Positions 1 to 8,577 of a stretch of DNA of 39,800 nucleotides are shown here, piece after piece. Each line of letters starts with the position of its first letter. Position 1 is the stretch's first letter. The translations under genes were made by a program, and so were the position numbers. A model generated the notes under the pieces. It was not told the DNA's origin. It saw only the letters and a program-made list of their open reading frames with translations, and searched no databases. Source of the DNA: CAZVCJ01 sp964625745. GTDB lineage: Bacteria; Chloroflexota; Anaerolineae; VGOG01. The stretch is from positions 1 through 39,800 of the forward strand of contig CAZVCJ010000014.1 of NCBI GenBank assembly GCA_964625745.1, given 5' to 3'.

Positions 1-1375
1 TCAGGCATCAGTACCTATGCTACGGTGGAGGTCAGACCCAGGCTCATGCTGGAGAAGGGTGACGAGCTCACCTTCCTCGACGAGTTGTCGCCGCCGCAGC
101 CGGTGCGCACTATACCCATGCACTTCGCCGAGCTGTGCCAGGCCGATGCTATGGACTTTCGCAGCGTCTTTGGCGAGGAGGGCGGGCGGAATTTCGCCCT
201 GGGCACACCGCTGACCATGGACATTCCCATCTGCGTCAAGCTCGACCGCCTGGTGGAGCGCTCCAACGGCATCTTCGGCCAGACGGGCACGGGCAAGAGC
301 TTCCTGGCTCGCATCATCCTCTCTGGCATCATAAAGTCGGAGGCGGCCGTCAATCTCATCTTCGACATGCACAGCGAGTACGCTTTTGACAAGCAGTCGG
401 AAGATGGGATATGGGTCAAGGGGCTGCGTCAAATCTTCGGCAGCCGTGTGATGGTCTACTCGCTGGACGAGAAGGCCGCTGCTCGCCAAAACGTGGACGT
501 GACCCTCCAGATCGGTCTCAATCAGATCGAGGCCGAGGACGTGATGCTGCTGGCTGACGAGCTGGACCTCCGTCCCACCACGGCGGCCACGGCGGGGCTT
601 CTCAACGACGTCTACAGGGAGGATTGGCTGCAGGAATTGCTGGGGATGTCGCCCGATGGGGTGCAGGCGTTTTGCCAGGCCAGCGGTGCCCACCCGGAGG
701 CCACCACCGCCCTGCAGCGCAAGCTCAGGGCCATCAAGCGGCGAGGATACATAGCCGAGCAGGCCCACTTTAATATCATTGACGATATGGTGGAGGCGTT
801 GGATAAGGGCAAGCACATCATCCTCCAGTTCGGACGCTACAGCAGCGCGCTGGATTACATGCTGGTAGCCAACGTCGTCACCCGTCGCATCCGCCGCCTC
901 TACCAGCGGAAAGTCGAGCACTACGAGGAGACCAAGAAGCCCAGCGACGCGCCCCGCCCCTTGATGATCACCATTGAGGAGGCCCACAAGTTCCTCAATC
1001 CCACAGTGGCCAGGCAGACCATCTTCGGCCAGATCGCCCGCGAGATGCGCAAGTATAACGTCACTCTCATGGTCATTGACCAGCGGCCCAGCGGCATTGA
1101 TCCTGAGGTGATGAGCCAGCTCGGCACCCGCGTCTCTGGCAAGCTGACCGAGGAGCGCGACATTGAGGCCGTGCTGACCGGCGTGGCCGACCGTAGCACC
1201 CTGCGGAGTGCACTGGCGAGCTTAGACACCCGCGAGCAAGTCCTCCTCATGGGCCACGCCGTGCCCATGCCCATCCAGGTGCGCACCCGCAAGTACGACG
1301 AGGAGTTCTACAAGGCGATGGGGGCGGGGGAGGTGCGGAGCGCGGTGCAGGACATCGCGGAGTTGTTTGGGGAGT
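1..1375 (+). CDS. HerA-type ATP-binding protein (DUF87), partial at both ends
   Basis: The frame is open from base 1 to the N gap, so both the true start and the C-terminus are missing. A Walker A motif, GQTGTGKSF, lies near bases 277-303 and a Walker B-like strand, LMITIEEAHKF, near 961-993. It is followed by a conserved block (GQIAREMRKYNVTLMVIDQRP) typical of HerA/FtsK-like DUF87 ATPases. These form hexameric rings; HerA works with the NurA nuclease in DNA end processing, but no nurA is visible here. The region after Walker B (SQLGTRVSGKLTEERDIEAV) also matches the family. Downstream context is lost in the gap. Family call is firm; the cellular role is inference. Confidence 0.85.
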
Positions 1376-1475
1376 NNNNNNNNNNNNNNNNNNNNNNNNN
1401 NNNNNNNNNNNNNNNNNNNNNNNNNNNNNNNNNNNNNNNNNNNNNNNNNNNNNNNNNNNNNNNNNNNNNNNNNNN
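1376..1475. other. Assembly gap of 100 Ns
   Basis: Exactly 100 Ns, the usual placeholder for a scaffold gap of unknown size. The reading frame happens to stay open across it, which falsely joins the HerA-type ATPase to the PfpI protein. The real 3' end of the first gene and the upstream region of the second are unknown. Confidence 0.99.
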
Positions 1476-1476
1476 A

Positions 1477-1998
1477 ATGAGTTTAACCGGTAAGAACATA
1501 GCAATCCTGGCGGAGGACAACTACCAGGAACTGGAGCTTTGGTATCCCCTCTTGCGCTTGCGAGAGGCGGGGGCGGAGGTGAAGGTCATCGGCACAGGCA
1601 GCGCGGAAACCTACACCAGCAAGCACGGCTACCCCGTCACAGTGGACGCCGCCGCCGATGAGGTCAAGGCCGCCGACTTCGACGCCGTCATCGTGCCCGG
1701 CGGCTACGCTCCGGACCTTTTGCGGCGCTACGAGGCCGTCCTCAGGCTGGTTCGGGAGGCTGACCAGCAGGGCAAGGTGGTGGCCGCCATCTGTCACGCC
1801 GGGTGGGTGCTGGTGTCGGCGGGCATCCTGAAGGGCCGCCAGATCACCTGTGTCAGCGCCATCAGGGACGATGTCATCAACGCTGGCGCGACCTATTTGG
1901 ACCAGGAGGTGGTGCGGGATGGCAACATCATCACCTCTCGCATGCCTGGTGATCTGCCTGCCTTCTGTCGGACCATTATCGCGGCCCTCGAAGGCTGA
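1477..1998 (+). CDS. DJ-1/PfpI family glutamine amidotransferase-like protein
   Basis: A 173-residue protein starting MSLTGKNIAIL, two bases after the N gap, so its ribosome site cannot be seen. It has the PfpI layout: Glu in the EDNYQELE stretch (about E18), the nucleophile elbow AAICHAGW with Cys106-His107, and a C-terminal SRMPGDLPAF motif typical of PfpI/YhbO/DJ-1 proteins. Relatives act as deglycase/hydrolase stress proteins or cysteine peptidases; the exact substrate cannot be read from sequence. Length is normal. It ends 27 bases before the Lon-type protease, which has its own strong ribosome site. Confidence 0.9.
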   Translation: MSLTGKNIAILAEDNYQELELWYPLLRLREAGAEVKVIGTGSAETYTSKHGYPVTVDAAADEVKAADFDAVIVPGGYAPDLLRRYEAVLRLVREADQQGKVVAAICHAGWVLVSAGILKGRQITCVSAIRDDVINAGATYLDQEVVRDGNIITSRMPGDLPAFCRTIIAALEG

Positions 1999-2025
1999 GA
2001 GAGAAGTAGAATTAGGAGGAGGAAA

Positions 2026-4512
2026 ATGGTAGAAGAACTGCCCGTTGCTAAACTACGAAGGGTCTGCGACCCCCAGATGTTGGGCTGTGATACGACCGAG
2101 GAAATGGAGCCCCTCGAAACCATCGTCGGCCAGGAGAGGGCGATCAGAGCTCTGGAGTTTGGGCTGGGAATCCAGAAGTTGGGATTCAACATCTACGTGG
2201 CCGGCCCCCCCGGCACAGGGAAGACCACTGCCGTCAAGCGTTTCCTGGAGGAAGTGGCCAGGGGCAAGGCTGTGCCCTCCGATTGGTGCTACGTGTACAA
2301 CTTCCGTGATTCCTATCGCCCTCAGGCCCTCCGCTTGCCCCCAGGCAGAGGGCGGGAACTCCAAAAGGACGTGAAGAACCTGGTGGAGGGGGCGCGGCGA
2401 GAGATTCCCAGGGTCTTCGAAAGCGAAGAATACGCTGCCAAAAGGGAAGAGACCACTCAAGGCTTTCAAAGGCAAAAACAAGAGCTCCTCTCTCAAATGG
2501 GCGAGAAGGCTCAGGCGGAGGGATTCTTTCTGCAAATGAGCCCCATGGGTCTGTTGATCATTCCCGTGATGGAGGGAAAGCCCCTCAGCGAAGAGGAATT
2601 CATGGCTCTGAGCCCGGAAGTAAAAGAAGAAGTGCTGAAAAAGCGGGAGGGCCTGCAAGAGGAGCTAAAGAGGGCCATGAGGCAATTGACGGGCCTGGAG
2701 AAGAAAGCCAACGAAGCATTGCGGAAACTGGACCAGGAAGTAGCGCTCTACGCTGTGGGCCCGCCGGTCAGTGAATTGATAGAGGAATACGACGACCTTC
2801 CGGAGGTCGTAGCTTATCTGAAAAAGGTGCGGGATGACATCGCAGAGAACCTTGCTCTGTTCAGGGGCGAAGCTCAGGCTCAGCCCATCTCTCCCTTTCC
2901 CACGCCTGGGGCAGCAGAGTTGCCCTTCAGGAAATACGAAGTGAACGTGGTGGTGGACAATTCTGAGCTCAAGGGCGCACCGGTGGTCATGGAGTTCAAC
3001 CCCACCTACAACAACCTCTTCGGCCGCATAGAGAAGGAGGCCCAGTTCGGCGCCCTGATCACCGACTTCACCATGATCAGGGGAGGCTCCCTCCACCGGG
3101 CCAACGGCGGCTACCTGGTGCTCCCCGCCGAAGAGGTGCTGCGCAATCCCTTCTCCTGGGATAGCTTGAAGCGAGCCATCAGAAGCGAAGAGATCGCCGT
3201 CGAGGAGGCAGGAGAGAGGTTGGGCTTTGTCACCACCAAGAGCCTGCGGCCTGAGTCTATCCCGCTGGACGCCAAAGTGGTTCTCATCGGGCAGCCCACG
3301 CCTTACCATCTCCTCTACACCTGGGACGAGGACTTCAGCGAGCTGTTCAAGGTCAAAGCTGATTTCGACACCCGCATGGATCGCACAGACGAGAACACAA
3401 GAGACTACGCCGCCTTTGTCTGTACCCTTTGTGGTGAGGAGGGCTTGAAGCACCTCGACGCCTCGGCGCTGGCCAAGGTCATCGAGCACAGCTCCCGGCT
3501 GGCCGAGGACCAGGAGAAGCTCTCGGCCAGATTTGGCGAGATCTCAGACATCATCAGGGAGGCCAGCTTCTACGCGGCCCAGGAGGATTCGGCTTACGTG
3601 ACCGCCGTTCACGTACAGAAGGCCATCGAGGAGAAGTTCTACCGCTCCAGCCTCTTTCAGGAGAGGGTCAACGAGATGATCGAGCGAGGTACTGTAATGA
3701 TTGACGCGGTGGGGGAGGAGGTGGGCCAGGTGAACGGTCTCTCTGTTTTCAGCCTGGGGGATATCACCTTTGGTCAGCCTTCTCGGATTACCGTCAGCGT
3801 AGGTCTGGGGCGGGAGGGAATCATGGACATCGAACGAGAGGCGAAGCTGGGCGGCCCTATCCATACCAAGGGGGTGCTGATCCTGAGCGGCTATCTGGTC
3901 GAGAAGTATGCTCAGGACAAGCCCCTCAGCCTCTCCGCCCGCCTGGTCTTCGAGCAGAGCTATTCAGAGGTGGACGGGGACAGCGCCTCCAGCACGGAGC
4001 TCTATGCTCTCCTTTCCAACCTCTCTGGCCTTCCCATCAAGCAGGGCATCGCCGTCACCGGCTCCGTCAACCAGAAGGGGGAGGTGCAGGCCATCGGCGG
4101 GGTGAACGAGAAGATCGAGGGGTTCTTCGAGACCTGCCAGGCCAAGGGGCTGACCGGCGAGACTTCGTCGAGCTCGGTCGAGACGCAGGGAGTGCTCATC
4201 CCCGAAAGCAACGAGCAGAACCTGATGCTCAAAGAAGAGGTAGTGAAGGCGGTCAGCGAGGGCAAGTTCCACATCTGGGCCGTGAGAACTGTTGACGAAG
4301 GGATCGAGATCCTGACGGGAGTCAAGGCCGGGGTGAGGATAGAAGACGGGACCTTCGAAGAGGATTCAGTGAACGATTTAGTGGACCGGCGTCTGCGGGA
4401 ACTGGCAGAGATGATTAAAGATTTCGGCAAAGAGGAGGAGGAAGGCGCAGGGGAGCAGGGAAGCGAGGAAGCAGAGAAGCAAGGGGGAGAGGAGGTGACA
4501 GGGGAGGAATGA
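2026..4512 (+). CDS. Lon-type ATP-dependent protease (LonB/COG1067-like)
   Basis: An 828-residue AAA+ protease. Walker A GPPGTGKTT lies at about residues 60-68, right after an N-terminal VGQERAIRALEFGL motif as in Lon-related proteases without the classical LAN domain. A long charged helical insertion follows at about 110-250. The proteolytic domain has the Ser-Lys dyad: Ser653 in DGDSAS and Lys696 in GGVNEKIEGF, 43 residues apart as in E. coli Lon. The start is set by a strong AGGAGG about 8 bases upstream. The C-terminus is very acidic. Its stop overlaps the next start (ATGA). Oddity: 24 extra bases at 4162-4185 insert Ser/Val/Glu/Thr residues into the conserved LTGE-QGVLIP stretch. Confidence 0.93.
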   Translation: MVEELPVAKLRRVCDPQMLGCDTTEEMEPLETIVGQERAIRALEFGLGIQKLGFNIYVAGPPGTGKTTAVKRFLEEVARGKAVPSDWCYVYNFRDSYRPQALRLPPGRGRELQKDVKNLVEGARREIPRVFESEEYAAKREETTQGFQRQKQELLSQMGEKAQAEGFFLQMSPMGLLIIPVMEGKPLSEEEFMALSPEVKEEVLKKREGLQEELKRAMRQLTGLEKKANEALRKLDQEVALYAVGPPVSELIEEYDDLPEVVAYLKKVRDDIAENLALFRGEAQAQPISPFPTPGAAELPFRKYEVNVVVDNSELKGAPVVMEFNPTYNNLFGRIEKEAQFGALITDFTMIRGGSLHRANGGYLVLPAEEVLRNPFSWDSLKRAIRSEEIAVEEAGERLGFVTTKSLRPESIPLDAKVVLIGQPTPYHLLYTWDEDFSELFKVKADFDTRMDRTDENTRDYAAFVCTLCGEEGLKHLDASALAKVIEHSSRLAEDQEKLSARFGEISDIIREASFYAAQEDSAYVTAVHVQKAIEEKFYRSSLFQERVNEMIERGTVMIDAVGEEVGQVNGLSVFSLGDITFGQPSRITVSVGLGREGIMDIEREAKLGGPIHTKGVLILSGYLVEKYAQDKPLSLSARLVFEQSYSEVDGDSASSTELYALLSNLSGLPIKQGIAVTGSVNQKGEVQAIGGVNEKIEGFFETCQAKGLTGETSSSSVETQGVLIPESNEQNLMLKEEVVKAVSEGKFHIWAVRTVDEGIEILTGVKAGVRIEDGTFEEDSVNDLVDRRLRELAEMIKDFGKEEEEGAGEQGSEEAEKQGGEEVTGEE
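4162..4185 (+). repeat. In-frame 24-base insert in the Lon-type gene, TTCGACAAGCTCAGG-like
   Basis: In the Lon family the sequence normally runs LTGEQGVLIP. Here eight residues (TSSSSVET) separate LTGE from QGVLIP. The insert begins ACTTCGTCGAGCTCGG, resembling the repeat core at 6960 and 24219 with several substitutions. It keeps frame and lies in a loop between the catalytic Lys and a conserved strand. Assignment to the repeat family is inference from partial similarity. Confidence 0.55.
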
Positions 4513-6245
4513 GGCGACGAGGAATGAGGCGACGAGTAGTGAGCCAATCCGTTAAATCCCACAGTCTGTTGTTCCTTCTCCTGCTGATGTTTATGGTGGT
4601 GGTGAGTCGGGCGGGCACTTTGAGGCCATCGCCAGCACACGCGGCCGGCCCGCGAGCTCTGGCTGGCCGCGTGATTGATTCGCAGGATGAGCCGGTGCGC
4701 GGCGCAGAAGTGGCTGCCTACTTGAACGATGTAGAGGAGCCCACCGTCGTCGGCGAGAGCCAACCCGATGGCGTCTTCGTGCTCGACCTGCCCGATAGCC
4801 CGATAGACTCGCTACGGGTGGAGATCGCGCGCCCACACTTTGAGACGATGAAGTGGATGGCCGAGGATGACGACTTGGACCACCTGCGCCAGGGCAACAC
4901 CTTGCGTCTGCCCGACATCACTCTGCAGCGGCGTCTCACCCTGGGCTTCTGGATAGCGACGCTGACCTTCGTGGGCATCCTGGTGCTCATCGCTCTGGAG
5001 AAGCTGCACAGCACCATGGCGGCGCTGCTGGGCGCGGCGGTGGTGCTGGGCACCAGCTTCGTGGGTGGCGCGATCCGCCACGACCTGTTCATATTCGACT
5101 TTGAGCGAGCACTGGAGTACGTGGACTTCGACGTCATTTTCCTGGTGCTGGGGATGATGATTGTCGTCGGCATCATTGAGGAGACCGGCATCTTCCAATG
5201 GCTGGCCTATCAGGCCTACCGCCTCTCACGAGGCCGCGCCTGGCTGCTGGTGATCATCTTGATAATCCTGACCTCGGTCACCTCGGCGTTGCTGGATAAC
5301 GTGATCACCATGCTCCTCATGGCGCCCATCACCATCGAGATCGCGCTGGCGGTGGGCATCAATCCCCTGTCGCTGCTGATGCCAGAGGTGCTGGCCTCCA
5401 ACGTGGGTGGCATCAGCACTCTAATCGGCACGCCGACCAACATCCTCATCGGCTCCTACGCCAACCTTTCCTTCAGTGACTTCCTGGTCAATCTGACGCC
5501 AGGTGTGTTGCTGGCCCAAGCCGCCCTCACCGTTTACGTGCTCATCATCTACAGGAAGGAATACCGGTTAGTTGACGAGGGGCTGCCGCCAGCCCTGTTG
5601 GAACGTTTGAGGGAGAACGCCCGCATCACCAAGCCCGACATGCTACGCAAGGCGGGTTTGATCTTTATCGTGATGTTGGTCTTTTTTGTCGGCGGTGAAG
5701 CTATCCACCTGGTGCCGGCCGTGACCGCTCTCGTCGGCGCAGTGCTCATGCTTGTGTGGGTCTCGCCCGACATTGAGGAAATGCTCAAGGTGGTGGACTG
5801 GACGACGCTGATGTTCTTCATCGCCCTCTTCATGGTCGTGGGAGCCATTCAGGAGGTGGGGCTGATCAGCTTCATCGCCGCTGGTATCAAGGCAGTGGTG
5901 GGCGAGAACCTGTCCGTGGCGATGCTGATGGTGATCTGGTCGGGGGCGCTCATGTCGGGAGTAGTGGACAACATCCCCTTCACCGCTGCCATGCTGCCGG
6001 TGATCGGCTTCCTGACCCGCACCTTGCCGGGGGCATCGAACCTGACGCTTTTTTACAGCCTCGCCGTGGGTTCGGCCATGGGCGGGAACAGCACCCTCAT
6101 TGGTTCTTCGCCCAACCTGGTGACAGCCGGCATCGCCGAGCGAGCGGGATATCCCATCACCTACAGGGAGTTCTTGAAGATCGGTTTCCCGGCCATGATC
6201 ATCACCGTGGCCATCGGGACCTTGTGGCTCTTTATCCGATTCTAG
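4509..6245 (+). CDS. ArsB/NhaD (SLC13-like) permease with N-terminal extracytoplasmic domain
   Basis: A 578-residue membrane protein. An N-terminal hydrophobic segment (LLFLLLLMFMVVV) ends in AHA, as in a signal peptide. A beta-rich carboxypeptidase-regulatory-like domain follows (ALAGRVIDSQDEPVRGAEV, about 50-130), then about 11 membrane helices with two inverted repeats: LASNVGGISTLIGTPTN in the first half and GSAMGGNSTLIGSSPN in the second. These hairpins are the substrate-binding signature of ArsB/NhaD/CitM transporters (COG1055). Substrate is unknown. The start overlaps the Lon stop by four bases; a second in-frame ATG at 4524 follows a tandem copy of GGAATGAGGCGACGA, so the start is uncertain. 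It pairs with the small protein downstream, and the pair recurs at 6778-9000. Confidence 0.88.
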   Translation: MRRRGMRRRVVSQSVKSHSLLFLLLLMFMVVVSRAGTLRPSPAHAAGPRALAGRVIDSQDEPVRGAEVAAYLNDVEEPTVVGESQPDGVFVLDLPDSPIDSLRVEIARPHFETMKWMAEDDDLDHLRQGNTLRLPDITLQRRLTLGFWIATLTFVGILVLIALEKLHSTMAALLGAAVVLGTSFVGGAIRHDLFIFDFERALEYVDFDVIFLVLGMMIVVGIIEETGIFQWLAYQAYRLSRGRAWLLVIILIILTSVTSALLDNVITMLLMAPITIEIALAVGINPLSLLMPEVLASNVGGISTLIGTPTNILIGSYANLSFSDFLVNLTPGVLLAQAALTVYVLIIYRKEYRLVDEGLPPALLERLRENARITKPDMLRKAGLIFIVMLVFFVGGEAIHLVPAVTALVGAVLMLVWVSPDIEEMLKVVDWTTLMFFIALFMVVGAIQEVGLISFIAAGIKAVVGENLSVAMLMVIWSGALMSGVVDNIPFTAAMLPVIGFLTRTLPGASNLTLFYSLAVGSAMGGNSTLIGSSPNLVTAGIAERAGYPITYREFLKIGFPAMIITVAIGTLWLFIRF

Positions 6246-6247
6246 GT

Positions 6248-6316
6248 CAGGGAATCGGGAAATCAGGAAATCGGGGGATTGGGACGCGACCCTGTTCCCT
6301 GATTCCCTAGTCCCTC
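6248..6316. repeat. Imperfect inverted repeat of GGGAATC-type units
   Basis: The spacer between permease and Usp-like gene holds AGGGAATCGGGAAATCAGG on the left and a roughly complementary CCTGTTCCCTGATTCCCT on the right, giving an imperfect hairpin just before the AGGGAGG ribosome site at 6324. Low-complexity repeats of this kind recur between genes in this window. No T-run follows, so it is not a standard terminator. Confidence 0.6.
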
Positions 6317-6335
6317 ATTTGTTAGGGAGGTTACT

Positions 6336-6761
6336 ATGGGCAAAATCTTATGTGCCACCCGCGGCGGCGAGGCCAGTTACCGCACCCAGGATGCGGCCAT
6401 CGCCCTGGCCAAAGAGCGGGACGATGAGTTATTGTTCCTCTTCGTGGTGGATACGTATTTTTTGAACAAGACGGCCCGGGCCGTCCGCCCCGACGTGGTG
6501 GCCGAGGAGATGAGCCACATGGGCGAGTTTCTGTTGGCCATGGCCCAGGAGCGAGCCCAGAAGCAAGGGGTAGCCGCCGAGTACGTCATCCGCCGCGGGA
6601 AGCTGCGGGACGAGCTGAAGGCTGCCGCTCGCGAGGAGGGCGTTGTTTTGGTAGTACTGGGCCAGCCGGCCGGCACGGGAGGCGCCTTTGTGCCGGCTGA
6701 CCTGGAGGCCTTCGCTGCCGAAATCGAAGCCGAGACGGGTGTGAAGGCGCGAATCATTTGA
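6336..6761 (+). CDS. Universal stress protein (UspA)-like, copy A
   Basis: A 141-residue soluble protein beginning MGKILCATRGGEASYRTQDAA, with AGGGAGG five bases before ATG. The Usp fold is suggested by the first strand KILCATRGG, the ALAKERDDELLFLFVVD segment and a late VVLVVLGQPAG strand-loop near the usual Usp ATP-loop position. The full G-2x-G-9x-G-S/T ATP motif is not evident, so nucleotide binding is unsure. The paralogue at 8578 has the same opening and the same ending (FAAEIEAETGV). Position directly after an ArsB/NhaD-type permease in both copies suggests a cytoplasmic partner or regulator of the transporter. Confidence 0.75.
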   Translation: MGKILCATRGGEASYRTQDAAIALAKERDDELLFLFVVDTYFLNKTARAVRPDVVAEEMSHMGEFLLAMAQERAQKQGVAAEYVIRRGKLRDELKAAAREEGVVLVVLGQPAGTGGAFVPADLEAFAAEIEAETGVKARII

Positions 6762-6777
6762 GCGCAAGGAGATCTGC

Positions 6778-8526
6778 ATGTGCACTCGTAACCGAGTGGG
6801 TCTGGTCGCGCTGGTTCTCTTGAGCCTCTTTGTCTTGCTCCGAGCAGCACCAGCCAATAGTGGAATCGAGGCCGGCGACGAGGTGACGCTGACCATCGTC
6901 GGGCGGGTGGTCAACACCCAGGAGGCTGCTGTGGACGAGGCCGAGGTGCGCGTCTTCGTCCCTTCGACAAGCTCAGGACGCAGCGGCGGTGAGGAGACAC
7001 AGGTGGCCCACACCGACGCCGATGGTTTCTACATTGTGGAGCTGACGCTGTCCGAGTCGCTGATTGAAGCGGAGATAGTGGCCGTGGAGGTCAGCAGGCC
7101 AGGCTTTCGTACCACCCGCCAGGGCTTTGCTCGCCAGGAGATGGCCTGCGCGGGCGATCGCTGCCACGTCCGCGTCTCCGACGTTGTCCTGCCCCGTGTC
7201 TTTAACCCGGCCTTCTTCCTCGCCACGGCCATCTTCATCGTGGTCTTTGGCTTCATCTCCCTCAACCTGTTGCACGAAACCATCGCTGCTTTCCTGGGCG
7301 CGGCGGCTATGCTGGGAGTCAGCTACTTCATCGGCAGCTCCAACGCCGATTTTTGGATCGTCGGCTTTCACCGGGCCGTCGCCTTCATTGACTTCGACGT
7401 CATCTTCTTGTTGATGACGATGATGATCTTCATGGCCATCATGAGCCGGACGGGCGTTTTCCAGTGGCTGGCCTATCAGACCTTTCGTCTGGCCCGGGGC
7501 AACGCCTTCCTTGTTGCAGCCATCCTCATCTCCATCACCGGCGTCATCTCAGCGGTGCTGAACGATACCACCGTCATGCTCCTGATGACGCCCATCAGCA
7601 TCCAGATCGCGTTGGCCCTCAATATCCATCCGGCGGCCATCGTCGTGCCAGAGGTGTTGGCCTCCAACATCGGCGGTGCGGCCACTCTCATCGGCACGCC
7701 GCCCAATACCATCATCGGCTCCTACGTTGGCCTTAGCTTCAATCAATTCCTGGTCAACATGCTTCCCATTTCTGTGATGAGCATGGTCATCCTGCTGGTG
7801 ATGACCCACCGGCTGTACCGGGCAGAGTTCGACCGGGAGGGAAAAGCCCCTTCTGCCGCCCTCACCGCGCAACTGGAGGCTGGCGCTCGCATCACCGACC
7901 CTGTCTTGTTGCGCAAGTCGCTGTTCCTCTTTGGCATCACGCTGATTCTGTTCTTCGTCGAGGATCGGTTCCACATGCCGCCGGCCGTGGTTGCCATCCT
8001 GGGCTCCACGGCCCTGCTGCTGTGGGTGCAGCCCGACGTGAGCGAAATGCTGCGCGAGGTGGACTGGACAACCCTGGTCTTCTTCATGAGTCTTTTCATG
8101 ATGGTGGGGGGCATCCAGGAGGTGGGCCTGATCCAACTGATCGCCGAATCGGTCAAAAACCTGGCTGGCGACAGTTTGCTGCTGGCCACGCTGTTGGTGA
8201 TCTGGGTTTCGGCCATCGCCTCGGCGATAGTAGCCAACATCCCCTTCACCGCGGCCATCGTTCCGGTCACTGTCTTCCTGACCCAGACCCTGCCCGGTGC
8301 GGAGAACAACGTCCTCTACTGGGCGCTGGCTCTGGGAGCGGGGCTGGGAGGGAACGCTACCTACATTGGCTCAGCGCCCAACATCGTCGCGGCGGGCATC
8401 ATGGATCGAGCCGGCTTCCGGCTCAAGTTCGAGGACTTTTCCCGCGTCGGCGTGCCCGTCACTTTCGTAACCGTCCTGGTGCCGACGCTGTGGATTCTTA
8501 TTCGCTACTTCTGGCTGAAGTTCTAA
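6778..8526 (+). CDS. ArsB/NhaD (SLC13-like) permease, second copy of the module
   Basis: A 582-residue paralogue of the 4509-6245 permease with the same design: signal-like hydrophobic start, beta-rich extracytoplasmic domain (VGRVVNTQEAAVDEAEV), then paired transporter hairpins LASNIGGAATLIGTPPN and GAGLGGNATYIGSAPN. The start follows AAGGAG by several bases. The N-terminal domain carries a CAGDRC pair absent from copy A, and a repeat-derived PSTSSGRSG segment at bases 6960-6985. Substrate cannot be read. The spacer to copy A's Usp gene is only 16 bases, so all four genes may be one transcript. Confidence 0.88.
   Translation: MCTRNRVGLVALVLLSLFVLLRAAPANSGIEAGDEVTLTIVGRVVNTQEAAVDEAEVRVFVPSTSSGRSGGEETQVAHTDADGFYIVELTLSESLIEAEIVAVEVSRPGFRTTRQGFARQEMACAGDRCHVRVSDVVLPRVFNPAFFLATAIFIVVFGFISLNLLHETIAAFLGAAAMLGVSYFIGSSNADFWIVGFHRAVAFIDFDVIFLLMTMMIFMAIMSRTGVFQWLAYQTFRLARGNAFLVAAILISITGVISAVLNDTTVMLLMTPISIQIALALNIHPAAIVVPEVLASNIGGAATLIGTPPNTIIGSYVGLSFNQFLVNMLPISVMSMVILLVMTHRLYRAEFDREGKAPSAALTAQLEAGARITDPVLLRKSLFLFGITLILFFVEDRFHMPPAVVAILGSTALLLWVQPDVSEMLREVDWTTLVFFMSLFMMVGGIQEVGLIQLIAESVKNLAGDSLLLATLLVIWVSAIASAIVANIPFTAAIVPVTVFLTQTLPGAENNVLYWALALGAGLGGNATYIGSAPNIVAAGIMDRAGFRLKFEDFSRVGVPVTFVTVLVPTLWILIRYFWLKF
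6960..6985 (+). repeat. TTCGACAAGCTCAGG repeat, in frame in the permease
   Basis: A 26-base unit starting CCCTTCGACAAGCTCAGG and ending GCAGCG, translated as PSTSSGRSG. It differs at one base from the unit at 24219-24244 in the copper ATPase and is read in the same frame there. It lies in the extracytoplasmic domain between VFV and EETQVAHTD, at a place where copy A has no such serine-rich segment. Confidence 0.85.
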
Positions 8527-8530
8527 ATCT

Positions 8531-8563
8531 AGGTGCCAGGCACTTCCAAAGTGCCTGGCACCT
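8531..8563. repeat. Perfect 15-bp inverted repeat (AGGTGCCAGGCACTT)
   Basis: AGGTGCCAGGCACTT, loop CCA, then its exact reverse complement, placed five bases after the permease stop and 14 bases before the next ATG. No T-run follows. It shares AGGTGC and GCACT with the palindrome at 16075-16121, so both look like members of a REP-like family. It could stabilise the upstream mRNA or attenuate transcription. Confidence 0.85.
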
Positions 8564-8577
8564 GCAAGGAGAGAATC

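Noticed and set aside
25..1998. A single 657-residue protein joining the HerA-type ATPase and the PfpI protein
   Set aside because: The join runs through 100 Ns and is only an accident of frame. The two parts belong to unrelated families, and the second has its own natural ATG.
4509..4540. CRISPR-like or other tandem array from the duplicated GGAATGAGGCGACGA
   Set aside because: Only two units, no spacers; a simple tandem duplication at the gene start.
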